64,000 nucleotides of DNA from Chloranthus sessilifolius (Eukaryota > Streptophyta > Magnoliopsida > Chloranthales > Chloranthaceae). The stretch spans positions 102,673,097-102,737,096 of the forward strand of contig CM037590.1 of the NCBI GenBank assembly GCA_021018995.1. Reading direction: 5' to 3'. Below, one piece after another: positions 1 through 10,859 of the stretch. The notes under the pieces were generated by a model, which was not told where the DNA came from, did not search any database, and was given only the letters and a program-made list of their open reading frames with translations. Made by a program: the position numbers and the translations under genes. Positions within the stretch are counted from its first letter, which is position 1; each line of letters begins with the position of its first letter.

Positions 1-345
1 GAGCATGCGCTCTTCATTCTGCCATTTGCATTTGTGTTGTGGCTGGATCCTAGGCATAACTCACCACCAGGGGTTCCCCTAGACACTTTAAAATCAAATA
101 TTCAAGCATAGACAGCAAAAATCATCATCCAACATCATGCATTCAAGCAAAAACCATCAATTCAAGAGCAGTAATCATCAAACCAAGCATAAAGAGAAAC
201 CAGACCAGACAGATTCAGACTTAAGTGAGGCCACTAAAATTTCCTCTAAAATTTGAATAAAAGAAAGCAATACAAATCTAACAAAACCAAAGTACATACG
301 ATACAATATTGACACACCTGTGGATCAGTTTAATGAAGGATCCCC
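1..345 (-). other. A1 post-integrase spacer, no gene seen
   Basis: This lies downstream of the A1 integrase stop codon, where Athila elements carry a spacer before the env-like frame. I see no open frame that continues the pol frame and no recognisable domain. It is AT-rich. Confidence 0.5.
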
Positions 346-1494
346 TTAAAAGTGAATAGTGTCCATAGGTTCAGCAGGTTTTTCAAAACAAGGCTTAAGC
401 CTCTGACCATTCACCTTCAAGGTTTTCCCATACTTGGGATCCTTGATTTCCACAGTACCAGATGGGGAAACACTCATGACAATATAGGGACCTTCCCATC
501 TGCATTTCAGTTTGCCAGGAAAAATTTTAAGTTTAGAGTTAAACAACCAAACCTTGTCACCAGCCATGAAGCTCTTTCTTAACAAACCCTTGTCAAAGAA
601 AGCCTTGCACCTTTCCTTGTATATCCGGGCATTGGCATATGCATCCATCCTCAGCTCTTCCAGTTCTGACAGCTGCAGCAACCCGTGATGACTAATAGAA
701 GTTAGGTCTAGATTTAAATTTTTTATGGCCCAATAGGCCCTGTGTTCTAACTCTACTAGGAGATGGCAAGCCTTGCCATAAACCAATCTGAATGGGGACA
801 TCCCAATGGGAGTCTTATAGGCAGTCCTATAAGCCCATAATACATCATTTAGCTTGTCAGCCCAGTCCTTTCTGTCAATCCTCACTGTCTTCTCAAGGAT
901 GTTCTTGATCTCCCTATTATAAATTTCAGCTTGCCCACTGGTTTGTGGGTGGTAGGGAGTAGCAATCCTATGGGTGACAGAATATTTCTTGAGCAAGCTC
1001 TCGAAATTTCTGTTGCAGAAATGGCTGCCCCCATCACTGATAATGGCTCTAGGGGTGTTAAATCTTGAGAAGATATTCTATTTTACAAACTTGAGGACAA
1101 CATGATGATCATTGGTTCTTGTGGCAATAGCTTCTATCCATTTTGAAATATAATCCACTGGCACTAAGATGAAATGATAACCATTTGAAAGAGGAAAGGG
1201 GCCCATAAAGTCAATGCCCCAGACATTAAACAGTTCCACAACAAGGATGGGCTGCAAAGGCATTGAGTTTCTTTTGGACAGCCCTCCTAATTTCTTACAT
1301 CTCTCACATGTCCTGCAGTGTGTCTTGGCATCTCTGAATAAAGAAGGCCAATAGAATCCACACTGTAAGATTTTGTCAGCTGTTTTTCTTCCACTAAAGT
1401 GGCCCCCACAGGCATTTTCATGGCACATGGCCAGAATACTGGGGACATCACTTTCTGGAATACATTTTTGAATAATTTGGTCTGCACAGTACTT
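346..1494 (-). pseudogene. A1 integrase (Athila-type), two in-frame stops
   Basis: Integrase joins element cDNA to host DNA. The N-terminal zinc-binding HHCC module is visible (CHENACGGHF, then CRTCERC). The catalytic core keeps all three acidic residues: Asp in GIDFMGPF, Asp in ISDGGSHF and Glu in GQAEIYN. A GPY/F-like C-terminal module follows (RWEGPYIV) and the protein ends near 346. The frame is the same as RT upstream. A TAA near 1495 replaces what is probably a Tyr codon, and a TAG at 1078-1080 probably replaces a Lys codon between the two catalytic Asp. There is no frameshift, so the core is intact apart from these stops. Confidence 0.92.
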
Positions 1495-2960
1495 TTATAA
1501 GCAAGGTTCCTCCCAGAAAAAGAATTTGACTTGTGAGAAAAATAGGTCCTTGCCCATTTTGGTCCAATGGGCAGGAATCTTGCCTATAACTAAATAATTT
1601 ACAATGTGTGCATACCAAGGAACCAAGGATTGGATGACAAACAATTGCTCATCCGGGAAAACATCATTTGCAAGGTCATCAACACATTTTTCCAACTCAA
1701 TTCTAGACAAGTAGTCATCCACCATATTTTCCACACCCTTTTTGTCCTTGATTTCAATGTCAAACTCCTGCAACAGGAGTATCCATCTAAATAGCCTGGG
1801 CTTAGCATCTTTCTTGGATAATAGGTATTTCAATGCTGAGGGGTTTGTGAAGATTACAGTTTTAGACCCAAGTAGGTAAGGTCTAAATTTGTCAACAGCA
1901 AAAACCACTGCCAAAAGCTCTTTCTCAGTTGTAGTGTAATTCAACTGAGCTTCAGCAAGTGATTTGCTGAGATAGGCAATGACCACTGGCAGTTTATCTT
2001 TCCTTTGGCCCAAAACAGCACCTATTGCCAAGTCGAATGCATCACACATCAGCTCAAAGGGGAGTGCATAGTCAGGTGTTTGGAGTACAGGGGCAGAGGT
2101 GAGGTATATCTTCAAAGTTTCAAAAGCCTCAAGACATTCAGCAAAAAAATCAAAGAGCACATCCTGGCAGAGCAGGTGGCACAATGGTTTAGCAATTTTG
2201 CTGAAGTCTTTAATGAACCTCCGGTAGAATCCTGCATGTCCAAGGAAAGATCTGATTTGTTTGACTGTTCTTAGAGGGGGCAAATTTGTAATGAGGTCAA
2301 CTTTGGCCTTATCTACCTCAATACCTTCTCTAGAGACTACATGGCCCAACACAATACCTTGTGTTACCATGAAGTGGCTCTTTTCCCAACTTAAGACCAG
2401 ATTGGTCTCCTCACATCTTTGGAAGACCAGGTGGAGGTGTTGCAGACATTGGCCAAAACTGTCCCCATATACAGAGAAATCATCCATAAAGATTTCTAAG
2501 AATTTGTCAATCATATCAGAAAATACGGCATACATACACCTCTGAAAGGTGGTTGGTGCATTACACAGCCCAAAAGGCATCCTTCGGTAAGCAAAGGTGC
2601 CAAAAGGGCAAGTAAATGTAGTTTTCTCTTGGTCATAAGGGTGCACAGGGATCTAGTTGTACCCTGAGTACCCATCAAGAAAGTAGTAAAAAGCTTTTCC
2701 AGCCAACTTATCCAGAATTTGATCTATGAAGGGGAGAGGGAAGTGGTCTTTTCTGGTCTTAGAGTTGAGCTTTCGATAATCTATACAAACCCTCCAGCCA
2801 GTGGTCTCTCTAGCTGGTCTCAGCTCTCTAGACTCAGTTGTAACAACTGTTGTACCAGATTTCTTTTACACCACTTGGATAGGTGCCACCCATTCAAAAT
2901 CAGAAATGGGATAAATTACCCCAGCATCTAGCAATTTGATGATCTCTTTAAGGACCACTT
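1495..2960 (-). pseudogene. A1 reverse transcriptase and RNase H
   Basis: This region copies element RNA into DNA and degrades the RNA strand. RT motifs are DYRKLNS, the FAYRRMPFGL block and the catalytic FMDD at about 2476-2487, the variant typical of Athila. RNase H follows, with the TEKELLAVV block, RPYLLG and the connection to integrase (RWILLLQEFD). Stops interrupt the N-terminal part: a TAA near 2866 and a TAG near 2646 in GYN*IPVHP, where Gln is usual. In RNase H the usual SDH motif before ALKYL reads TNP, so a catalytic Asp has become Asn. The enzyme is therefore dead, although the frame is continuous with its neighbours. Confidence 0.93.
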
Positions 2961-4170
2961 CCTGCATGTGAGGATTCAATTTCCTCTGCATTTCCCTAGA
3001 GGGTGCTGAGCCCTCTTCTAAATGGATCCTGTGTATACAGATTGATGCATTTATCCCTCCTAGATCCGTAATGGTCCAGCCAATTGCCTTTTTGTGCTTC
3101 CTCAAGACTGTTAGTAATTCCTCCTCTTGCTCATTGGTAAGAGAGGAGATGATTACAGGAAGTTTTTCATCTTTCTCAAGGAAAGCATATTTCAATGTTT
3201 CTGAAAGCTTCTTGAGATCCAGATCAGGGGCTTGTTGGGTGGATGGCAAGATTGGTGCTTTGTTGGTTTGAGGAAGAGGCAGCAATGTAGGTTTCCAAAT
3301 GGAATGCTGCACTAAGCCCACAGAAGACTTTAATGTGGTCATGTCTTCTGTCATAACAGCTGGGCTTTCTTCCTCTACCATGTCCCAAACTTCAATTAAA
3401 CTTGTGACAATGTTGGCCCAATCCAGCAGAGTGGGCAATTCTTTTTCAATAACTTCCTCTAGTACATCCACTGCAAAGCTTTCCTCATTGTCCAGCTGAG
3501 GGTACTTTGCACTGTTGTACACATTAAGTTCAACCTTCATATGTCCAAAAGTTACCTCCATGATCCCTGACCTGCATTGAATGCATGCATTGGCTATGGC
3601 CAAGAATGGCCTGCCCAAAATAACAGGTATAGGGGTTGTACTCTTGTTGCAGCCTATGTCCAAAACCAGAAAGTCTGCAGGGTAAAAGAACTTGTCCACC
3701 CCCACTAAGACATCCTCAACCACTCCCATAGGTCTCCTTTCAGACCTATCATTCATTAACAGCACAATGGGGGTGGGTTTTAACTCTCCCAAACCTAGCT
3801 GCTGATACACATTGTATGGCAGCAGGTTTACACTGGCTCCAAGGTCTAGAAGGGCCCTTCCAATTATGTGGTCTCCAATTATGCAAGGGACAGTGGGTAT
3901 CCCTGGGTCTTGCAACTTCTCTGGCATTGTTACGTTTAATACAGAATTAACTATATCAGTTATAAAGACCTTTTTGGACAAATGGCCTCTAGCCTTTCTT
4001 TTTTGGGTATAAAGGTCTTTCAAAATTTTGGCATAGGCTGGGACCTGTCTAATTGCATCAAGCAGGGACAAATTGATTTTTACCTGCTTAAAGGTCTCCA
4101 TCATTTCCTCTATCTGTGCATTCCCCTTATCAAAAGGGGCAGGGCCACTCAAAGCTTGAGGAAATGGCAA
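2961..4170 (-). pseudogene. A1 aspartic protease and RT N-terminal linker
   Basis: The retropepsin-like protease would cleave the Gag-Pol polyprotein. The active-site motif is DLGAS (Asp codon at about 3844-3846), the usual Athila form of DTGA. The second conserved block, VILGRPFL, lies about 75 residues later. An acidic linker of about 150 residues leads into the RT N-terminus (LLDAGVIYPISD). This is an open stretch of more than 400 codons in the same frame as the gag and RT pieces. There is no separate start, so it was expressed as part of one Gag-Pol. Confidence 0.9.
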
Positions 4171-5993
4171 CTGAGGTACTGTTGGTTCCTCAGCTACAAG
4201 CTTATGACTAAACTTTTATTTTTTTCTTTTTTCATCTTTTATTTCCTGTTGAGGCTCAACTACAGCCTCTTTATTTTTCTCTTATTGCAGGATAGCAGGC
4301 AACTCTTGGCTCTATACTCTAACAAATTCTTTTTCACTTTCATTCAAAAATTCTTTAGAAATGACCTCTCCTTGTTCCTTTCCAACCTGGTTGTCTACCA
4401 GCCTGCCAGACCTTAGGGTGGTGATGGCATTAGCTGCCTCAAAACTTGAGAAAGCTTCTCCAATCAAATATTGGCCCTTAGGGTTGGCCACTGGCTGGCT
4501 TGGCAACCTGCCTTCCTCTCTTTTGGCCAAGGCATTGGATATTTGGCCTAGTTGTTCTTCCATTTTCTTTATGCTTTGACTATGAGAGCTCACAGTCTGA
4601 GTCAAGATTCCAAGGCTTTGCAATGAGGCCAAAACCTGATCCTCGAAAGAAGCATTTCGGGGCGGAGGTGGGGGAACTACCAACTGATTTTGCTATTGGG
4701 GCAGCTACTGATGCTGGAAATTTGACCTTGGGGCATATCCCTGGTTATACTGCTCCTGTGGCCTTTGAGGTAAGGCCAACATCTGTTGTGGTTGTAAGTA
4801 ATTGTCTTGTCTCCACCTCAAATTTGGGTGGTCTCTCCACTGGTAACCAATATTTTGGTGCTGGTATCCAAATGGATGTTTGTTGTAGCCAACAGATTGT
4901 TGTTGGCCAAATGATTGGACAGCAGCAGCTTGTTCCATCACATACTCAGGATATTGCCCTGCAGATGGGCACTCTTCCACTGTGTGTTGTGGAGATTGGC
5001 ATATCAGACATGCCTCCATCACTTATGCAGCCAATCTGGGTTGCACCACAGTTAATAGTTTGTCAAACTTATCAAAAAGATTGGCCATCTACATTTTGAA
5101 GTCATTATTCCCAGTTACTTCATACATCCTTCCTTTGGAGGTTTCAGCTAGTCCCATTTTAGAAGAAGGCTCATGAACAGTTCTTGACAGAGACATCTTT
5201 TGGAAAGCATTTTCACTGATAACCTCGAACAAGTCCCATGCCTCATTAGCTATTTTGTGCATGTAAGTTCCACCACAAGAGGCATCTACCATGTCTCTGC
5301 TTTTCTTATCAATCCCATTATAGAAGCTCTGGACAAGCTGCCAGTCAGGGATCTTGTGGTGGGGACATTGTTTAAGCATCTCTTTGAATCTGTCCCATGC
5401 TTGATTAAAATCCTTAGTTGGGGATTGGGTAAAAGCAAGTATTGCTTTCCTCAATTGGATGGTTTTTATCTCTGGGAAGAATTTGGTCAAAAATCTTGTC
5501 TGGACGTCTTTCTAAGAAGTGATGCTGTTGTTTGGGAGAGTAGCCAACCAGGTGCTGGCCCTGTCCTTTAGAGAGAAAGGAAAGAACCTTAATCTAGTGG
5601 CTTCAGATCCCAAGCCAGCAATGAAGAATGTTGTGCACAGGGCCAAGAATTGGTCAATGTGTTTGTAGGGGTCTTCCTTGCTGAGCCCATGGAAAGAGGG
5701 AAGCATTTGGATGATTGAGGTTTTAATCTCATAGTTTCCCTAGAATCTGGGAACTAAATGCTGAATGGGGAATTATAATAATCAGGAGTATTCAATTCCT
5801 TCAATGTTCTGGGTTGCTCTTCACCCATGACTGCTGTCTCAGTTTCAGTAGGGGGCTCAACTGTGGTGTGTCTGGGCCTTCTTGGCCTTCTGTCCCATTC
5901 TATCTCAAGGTTAGGAGGCTCTAATGTGGGACTGAGGGATCTCCTTCCTAACATGCACACACACCAACAGCAGGGAAGACTACTTGCAGACAC
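4171..5993 (-). pseudogene. A1 gag (Athila-type), broken by stops
   Basis: Gag forms the cytoplasmic particle that packages element RNA. The N-terminus starts near 5960 (GRRSLSP...). The capsid-like core reads MLPSFHGLSKEDPYKHIDQF and later FYNGIDKKSRDMVDASCGGT. An intact CCHC zinc knuckle, CLICQSPQHTVEEC, lies at about 4969-5010. The C-terminal part is Gln/Pro-rich and ends in a KKMEEQLGQI coiled-coil-like segment. One frameshift lies near 5750; from there to the end of integrase everything is in one frame. Stops include a TAG at 5512-5514, where the A3 homologue has Trp, and two TAGs just upstream of 4683 in a Gln-rich stretch. Confidence 0.92.
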
Positions 5994-6260
5994 ATTGATT
6001 CAAAAATTTATCTGAACAAAATCACAACTATCCTAATCAACTGCTATGGAATTTGCAAAGGAGAAATAGACTGAGGTTTTTAGGGTTAGAGAAATACAAA
6101 CAGAGGTAGCTAGACTCCAAGTGTAGTTCAACTTTCCTCTCTACTACTGGCCAGATCCGTCAGATAAATTCCAAATGTAAATCAGCAGTATCAATTATTC
6201 ACAAGCACAGCTACTAAAGAATAAAACATACAAAAATCTAGGGTCTACTAATAGATCAAG

Positions 6261-6280
6261 AATCCCCGGCAGCGACGCCA
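6261..6280 (-). other. A1 primer binding site, complementary to tRNA-Asp
   Basis: On the minus strand this reads TGGCGTCGCTGCCGGGGA plus two bases. It starts six bases after the LTR end. It matches the complement of the plant tRNA-Asp 3' end with two differences in the first 18. This primer is the one used by Athila elements. Confidence 0.9.
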
Positions 6281-6286
6281 AAAACT

Positions 6287-8689
6287 TGTTCAGGTATTTT
6301 AGATGCTTGCTGCTAACTTTATTGAAAACAGTGATAAGAATGTGTTAGTGAAAATAAATCAAAGGTGGATTGAAATCTACATAGCAGAAGTCTAAAAATA
6401 CACAGACCTACAAGATACAGGGCCTGTTGTAGCAAGTTTTAATAAGTAATAGTTTGTCCCACAGGGAAAAATGATCTAAAGCTCCAAGGAAGCTATCTTT
6501 AGTAGGCCCTCAAGATCTGACTACAGATCTGGCAATCCTAAATGGAAGGGGATTTAAGGTCACTATTGTCTACATCCTACGGTAACCTAATGCCTAAACT
6601 TCAAAATTGGTTGAGAAGAATGATGGGGTGTGAGAAAATGAATATAAAAAGGGTGAGAAGTAAGCTATTAGGTACATATCTGATGGGTTTTATAACTCAA
6701 ACTCAGATCTGCTACTATAGAAATCCTGTCCAATGGCTACATTATCACCAAAGAGGAGAAAGGACCCAACTCACCCCTGTTCCATGATCCAATACCTTAT
6801 GGCTATAACCTGTCCAGAGATGGGTCAGAACAAGTTTATCATTGTAGGCACTACTTCATCCAAGCTACCAGCTCAGGAATCCATAGGAGCCTCAACCTCT
6901 AAAGTTCTGGGTGTGGGGCTAGGCCTGCAATGTGCACTAGCCTGGACACACAGGACCAGCAAGAGTTTGAGTACTAGCTTTAAGTCTAGCTGTTCACTAC
7001 TTTAGAAAGACAGTAGTGATCCAGTCAAAAGCCTACAATCTCTACAGCCAGATCAGATCTAACATCTGATGGTGGGTGGGTCTATACAAATACAGGGGAG
7101 TCTGTCTCTGCACAATCTCTCACAGGGCTACAAACACAAGTGCAGAGAAGAAGAATCTATCTTAGATCTGTTGATTGACCTCACCCTAGGGCTATAACCT
7201 ATCCACTTAAATGGTCACAGACTATTCACAAAGGCTATCCTCCTCACAGAGGTCTGAGACAGAATAAGTAGATTACTGCCACCACCATGTTCACAAGGCT
7301 ACCAGCTCAAGCTCCCATGGGGATTCAAATTTAGTGGATCGTATGGTGGGGCATAGGCCTGCAATGTGCCTAACCTGGACACACAGGTCACTTGGATCTA
7401 AATAAATCCTTAAAAATAATCCTCCATTTCTTACAATGCAACTTAGCAATAGAGGATCTCAAGGCAGCAGCCTTGTACAGAACAACTCTCAAAACACCAA
7501 TCCCATATAAGTATAACATCCTATTATAAAACACCATTAAAACTATTCTAAATAAACATACAAAGGCATAGCCAGCAAGTGCTAGACTTTGGAGAGAAGA
7601 AAAAGGGAAAAAGAAGCTGCCTAAACCCTAACCTTAGCCTACTAGAACTCTACAGTTGATTCAAGGAGTCAGAAGTCCCTTAAACCTAAACTAGGCTTAG
7701 GTTTATATAGCAGTCAGCTGTGGGAGCATTAGGGTTAGGAAAACCCTAATTTTATTAATGCAATTGTGGCCCATTTCTGTTCCTTGGATGCCTCGGGATG
7801 TGTACACGGAGATTGGAGCATTGGAGTGCGTGCCTAAATTGTTAGAAGTTCCCAGATTGCCCCTGTAGAAGTGGGGGGGGAAGCTCAAATCTCGAGCCTC
7901 ACTAGGTAGCAAGGATTTCTAGGTCTTGTCGCGTGATAGAGTTGGCATCGTGGGATTAAATTGGCTTGAAGCTCTTGCAGTCGTGGGATAGATGGTTTGG
8001 CCATCGCGGGATTGCTCTGGTCATCGAGGGATTGCGCTTTCCATTTGAATGGCGCGGGAATTGCACATGCGGTTCGTTCCTTGGTGAATCTTGCAGAGAT
8101 TCTCGCGAAGAAGCAATGTGCATAGGCCTCTGGATAGCGCGAGCAGTTCCCTAAAGGTTTGTATCCCGCGGCCACTACGCGATGGCTGCGCACAGGAATG
8201 CCTGGACTCTCTCTCCTCAGTAAATCGCACAAAGATTAAAGGCTCCTTTCTTGAGCTATGCGAGACTGCGCGAGAGCTTATGACTGAGCCTCATGAGAAC
8301 TACGCGAAGTATGCTTTTTACTCCCTTCTATCATCAATCTGCGTGAGAATAGTGCGACCAGTTGGTGTGCTGCCTTCAGAAACCTATGACAACTGTGCAA
8401 AGCATTCTTTCTGATTCAATTGAACCCTACGACATATGTGCGAGGCTCACTTCTTGACTTGTTGCTGCTGTGATGTGCCTATGCTGCAGCCAATTCTCTG
8501 TCTAGGTCCAACCTCCTTTCTCCTGAGAAACTTTTAGGCCAAAAGTAAGCTTCTTAGCATGGTTAGGACCTTATCTACAGCTGCTGCTTATTACCTGTAA
8601 AATGGGCTTAACACACATTTATTAAATGACTAAGGGTCTAACAGAGATTAAGTTAAGGGGTGAAAAGTGGTACTTTTCAGGTCTTAACA
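6287..8689 (-). repeat. A1 5' LTR (2403 bp)
   Basis: The minus-strand LTR begins TGTTAAGACC at 8689 and ends CCTGAACA at 6287. Its first 50 bases match the start of solo LTR A4. The upstream half carries many copies of short CG-centred motifs (CTCGCG type, about 8020-8460 and 8790). A TATA box lies at 7701-7710. The transcribed part repeats modules of the type found in A3 (for example 7190-7240). No coding function is expected; open frames here are chance. Confidence 0.9.
7701..7710 (-). promoter_or_regulatory. A1 LTR TATA box
   Basis: The minus strand reads CTATATAAAC, followed by CTAAGCC. It occupies the same position relative to the LTR as the TATA box of solo LTR A4, where the same TAAACCTAAGC-like tail follows. 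Confidence 0.6.
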
Positions 8690-9173
8690 GGGACCCACCT
8701 ATACCTGGCATAACTATTAGTTGTGCCAAGCCATTTTTGGGTAAAAATAGCTTAGCGCATGTAATACATGCACCAAATATGTTTGGGGTCTCGCGAAGTT
8801 CTCGCGAGGCTCGGAATCAATGAGGTGTGGAGCCCAAAACTACGAGCGGCCATATCTTTTGATGTACAGCTCGGATTGGAGTGATTCTTGGCTTATTAGA
8901 ATGTGAGAACCTCTACTTTTCAATGATGTAAGATTTAGTCTTAGTAGAGGTCCCAACCAGCTCCGATGCATCTCTCTCCAACCATTGCCCGACAAGGTTA
9001 ACTAAGGGTTCGAAGAGGTTTTTAAGGTTTGGACTGGTTCCTAAAGGATTGAGGAGGGTTCTAAAGGATCTAGGGTAATTCCTAAAGGTATGGGGAATGC
9101 TATCGGAAGCTTGGGGTGTGCCTCTCTCGAAGTATGTCTCGATCAAGCCTTGGGCCAAATTTGGGTGTCTACA
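8690..9173 (-). repeat. T2: LTR fragment of an Ogre/Tat-like element
   Basis: The minus strand starts TGTAGACACCCAAATTTGGC at 9173, nearly identical to the start of the T1 LTR at 52687, and similarity to T1 continues across the fragment. It carries one copy of the T-family 23-bp palindrome at 8706-8728. A1 cuts the LTR at 8690, so the remainder lies beyond the left edge. T2 itself is inserted in the G1 protease region at 9174. Confidence 0.85.
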
Positions 9174-9174
9174 C

Positions 9175-9720
9175 CGCATAGTCTGTATCGATTTCTTTAA
9201 GGGGTGTATCGACGCATATTCTGATGATGGAATCTTCGTGTAGGAATTTGATGCACTAGCGATTCATCGATGCTACCGCTTTGACGAAACACTCCCTTCC
9301 TAGTATCAAATTATAAGTACTTGAGGAGTCAGAGGCATGGAAAGTGATGTCCTTGGTGATTGGCCCGAGGCAAACTTGTTACTTGATGGTCCCTTTGACA
9401 AAACACTGAGAGCCATGGTAAGCGATGAGGGATAAGGATGAAGGCCTTATATCATGTTCGATGTATTCAAGGATCTTCAATATTTTTATAGGGCTGATGT
9501 TAAGTCCTGCTCAGGTGTCAACCAATGCGTGAGGCATCGAAAATCCTCTTATTATGGCGGACAGATAAATAGGAGTTGAGCTTCCACATAGTGATTCTTT
9601 AAGCATGTCGGCTTCGGTGAATGTAAGCGCAGGGGGTTGAGTCATGACTAAGGCAATCTTATGTAGCTGATCCAGGGTGGTATCTTCGTTTACGTGTGTC
9701 TCATCCAGCATCTCCACAAG
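9175..9720 (-). pseudogene. G1 aspartic protease fragment
   Basis: The minus-strand frame reads FSMPHALVDT, then a stop, then AGLNISPIKIL, which is a DTGAGLN retropepsin active site with the Gly codon changed to TGA. About 70 residues later comes YNLILGRE, the second conserved protease block. The 5' side (LTFTEADMLK) resembles the linker before Tat-type proteases. Two more stops follow. The T2 insertion at 9173 ends it before RT. The A-L-V-D plus A-G-L-N arrangement resembles Tat/Ogre proteases (compare LIDNGSALN in T1). Confidence 0.8.
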
Positions 9721-10859
9721 CAGTCGGTGATGCTCTAGCGATTTCTTGATAAGCTCGAGGATCGATATTTATGCTAGCACCTTTGTGAGTTGTCGGAGAA
9801 GATCGCATTCCTGACCTATTTCTAGGGTAGGTTCTTTGTCGGGTCGATGTGCTCTACACCCGTTGTGTTGAACTGGTTGAGGCACTAGTGTCGGAGGCGG
9901 AGGGATCATGTGAGGTGGAGGAGGCAAGTTCACTCCTCGTTCCTTGGTCAGATGGTTGTGCATTGTTGCTTTACTTTTCCTGGGGGAATGGTGGTGGTAG
10001 ATAGTTGGTTACAGATTTAAGGACAGGGCATGCCTGGTGCTGACCCAGGAGTGTTGAAGGTGTTGAAGGACTCATTACGGTACCCATGGTAAAAGGAGTA
10101 AAATTGGATGAAGGAATGCGTACTGGAGCTATGCCATTCCACGATGGGAGATATTAAGTATAGTCTTCCTCCTCAATAAATGTGGAGATTAGCACTTCTT
10201 CCTTGGCGGGTTCTTCCTTCTGCTATCTTATCTCTACCGCTGATGAGTGTTCTTTAGCTGTCGCCTTACATTGTTGACTGGTAGTATTTTGAGTGACACT
10301 ATCTACCCATGACGTGACCTATTCTCTAGTTTGAAGAACATGATCCTCATATTTTGGTTCAACACTGCAGGGAGCTGTATCAAAATTTAGGGGTGTAGTG
10401 GGTTCTATGGGCCAAAGGGTTGGTCTTCTAGATCGGAAAGAGTGAACTCGAACTCAGGTGAAGTTTGGGTATGGTTGAGGAATTGGCAGTTCAACTCGGG
10501 TTATGAAAGTAGAAGGGTGAAGTGGAATGGTGGTGGACCTCGGTGGATCATCTGGACTAGTTTTAGTGTCGGGATGACTAACTCGTGTGATGAGGGTAGA
10601 TGGGTTAAAAGGGGCTCAACTCAGGAGATCTACCATGGTAACATGGGTGACTGATCCCTGATTATGGTTTGGTAGAGGGTTGTTGACGACTCCAAGGTTC
10701 TGTGCGGGTTGTTGGTTGTTTTGGTTAACATTTTGAAGGGATTCCCAATTGATCTGGTTCTGATCATTCATATCGTATATCATATCTCTTAACACCTAGC
10801 AGTCTTCTAGATTATGCCCCGTGTATCGGTTGAAAGTGCAAAACTTGGTGTAGTTGAGG
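9721..10859 (-). pseudogene. G1 gag-protease linker, Pro/Ser/Thr-rich, degraded
   Basis: Short minus-strand frames are rich in Pro, Ser and Thr (for example PPPPHMIPPPPTLVPQP at about 9880-9930). They are interrupted by several stops and shifts. No domain is recognised. In G2 the equivalent position holds the long Pro/Ile/Lys repeat frame, which is not seen here, so the two copies differ most in this segment. Confidence 0.5.

Larger units (their letters stand above)
1..8689 (-). mobile_element. A1: Athila-type Ty3/gypsy retrotransposon, 5' part, runs off the left edge
   Basis: Read on the minus strand the order is 5' LTR (6287-8689), primer binding site (6261-6280), gag, protease, RT, RNase H and integrase, with the post-integrase region at 1-345. 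This gene order, the tRNA-Asp primer site, the FMDD RT motif and the DLGAS protease motif are Athila hallmarks. The 3' LTR and any env-like gene lie left of the window. The base after the LTR begins GGGAC (8690-8694), the expected right-hand target duplication; its partner is off-window. A1 sits inside the T2 LTR, so it is the youngest layer on this side. The reading frame is unusually well kept: stops but almost no frameshifts. Confidence 0.93.

Noticed and set aside
8021..8414. Frames in the A1 LTR (CG-rich part)
   Set aside because: They coincide with the CTCGCG motif array; the A4 LTR does not keep them open.
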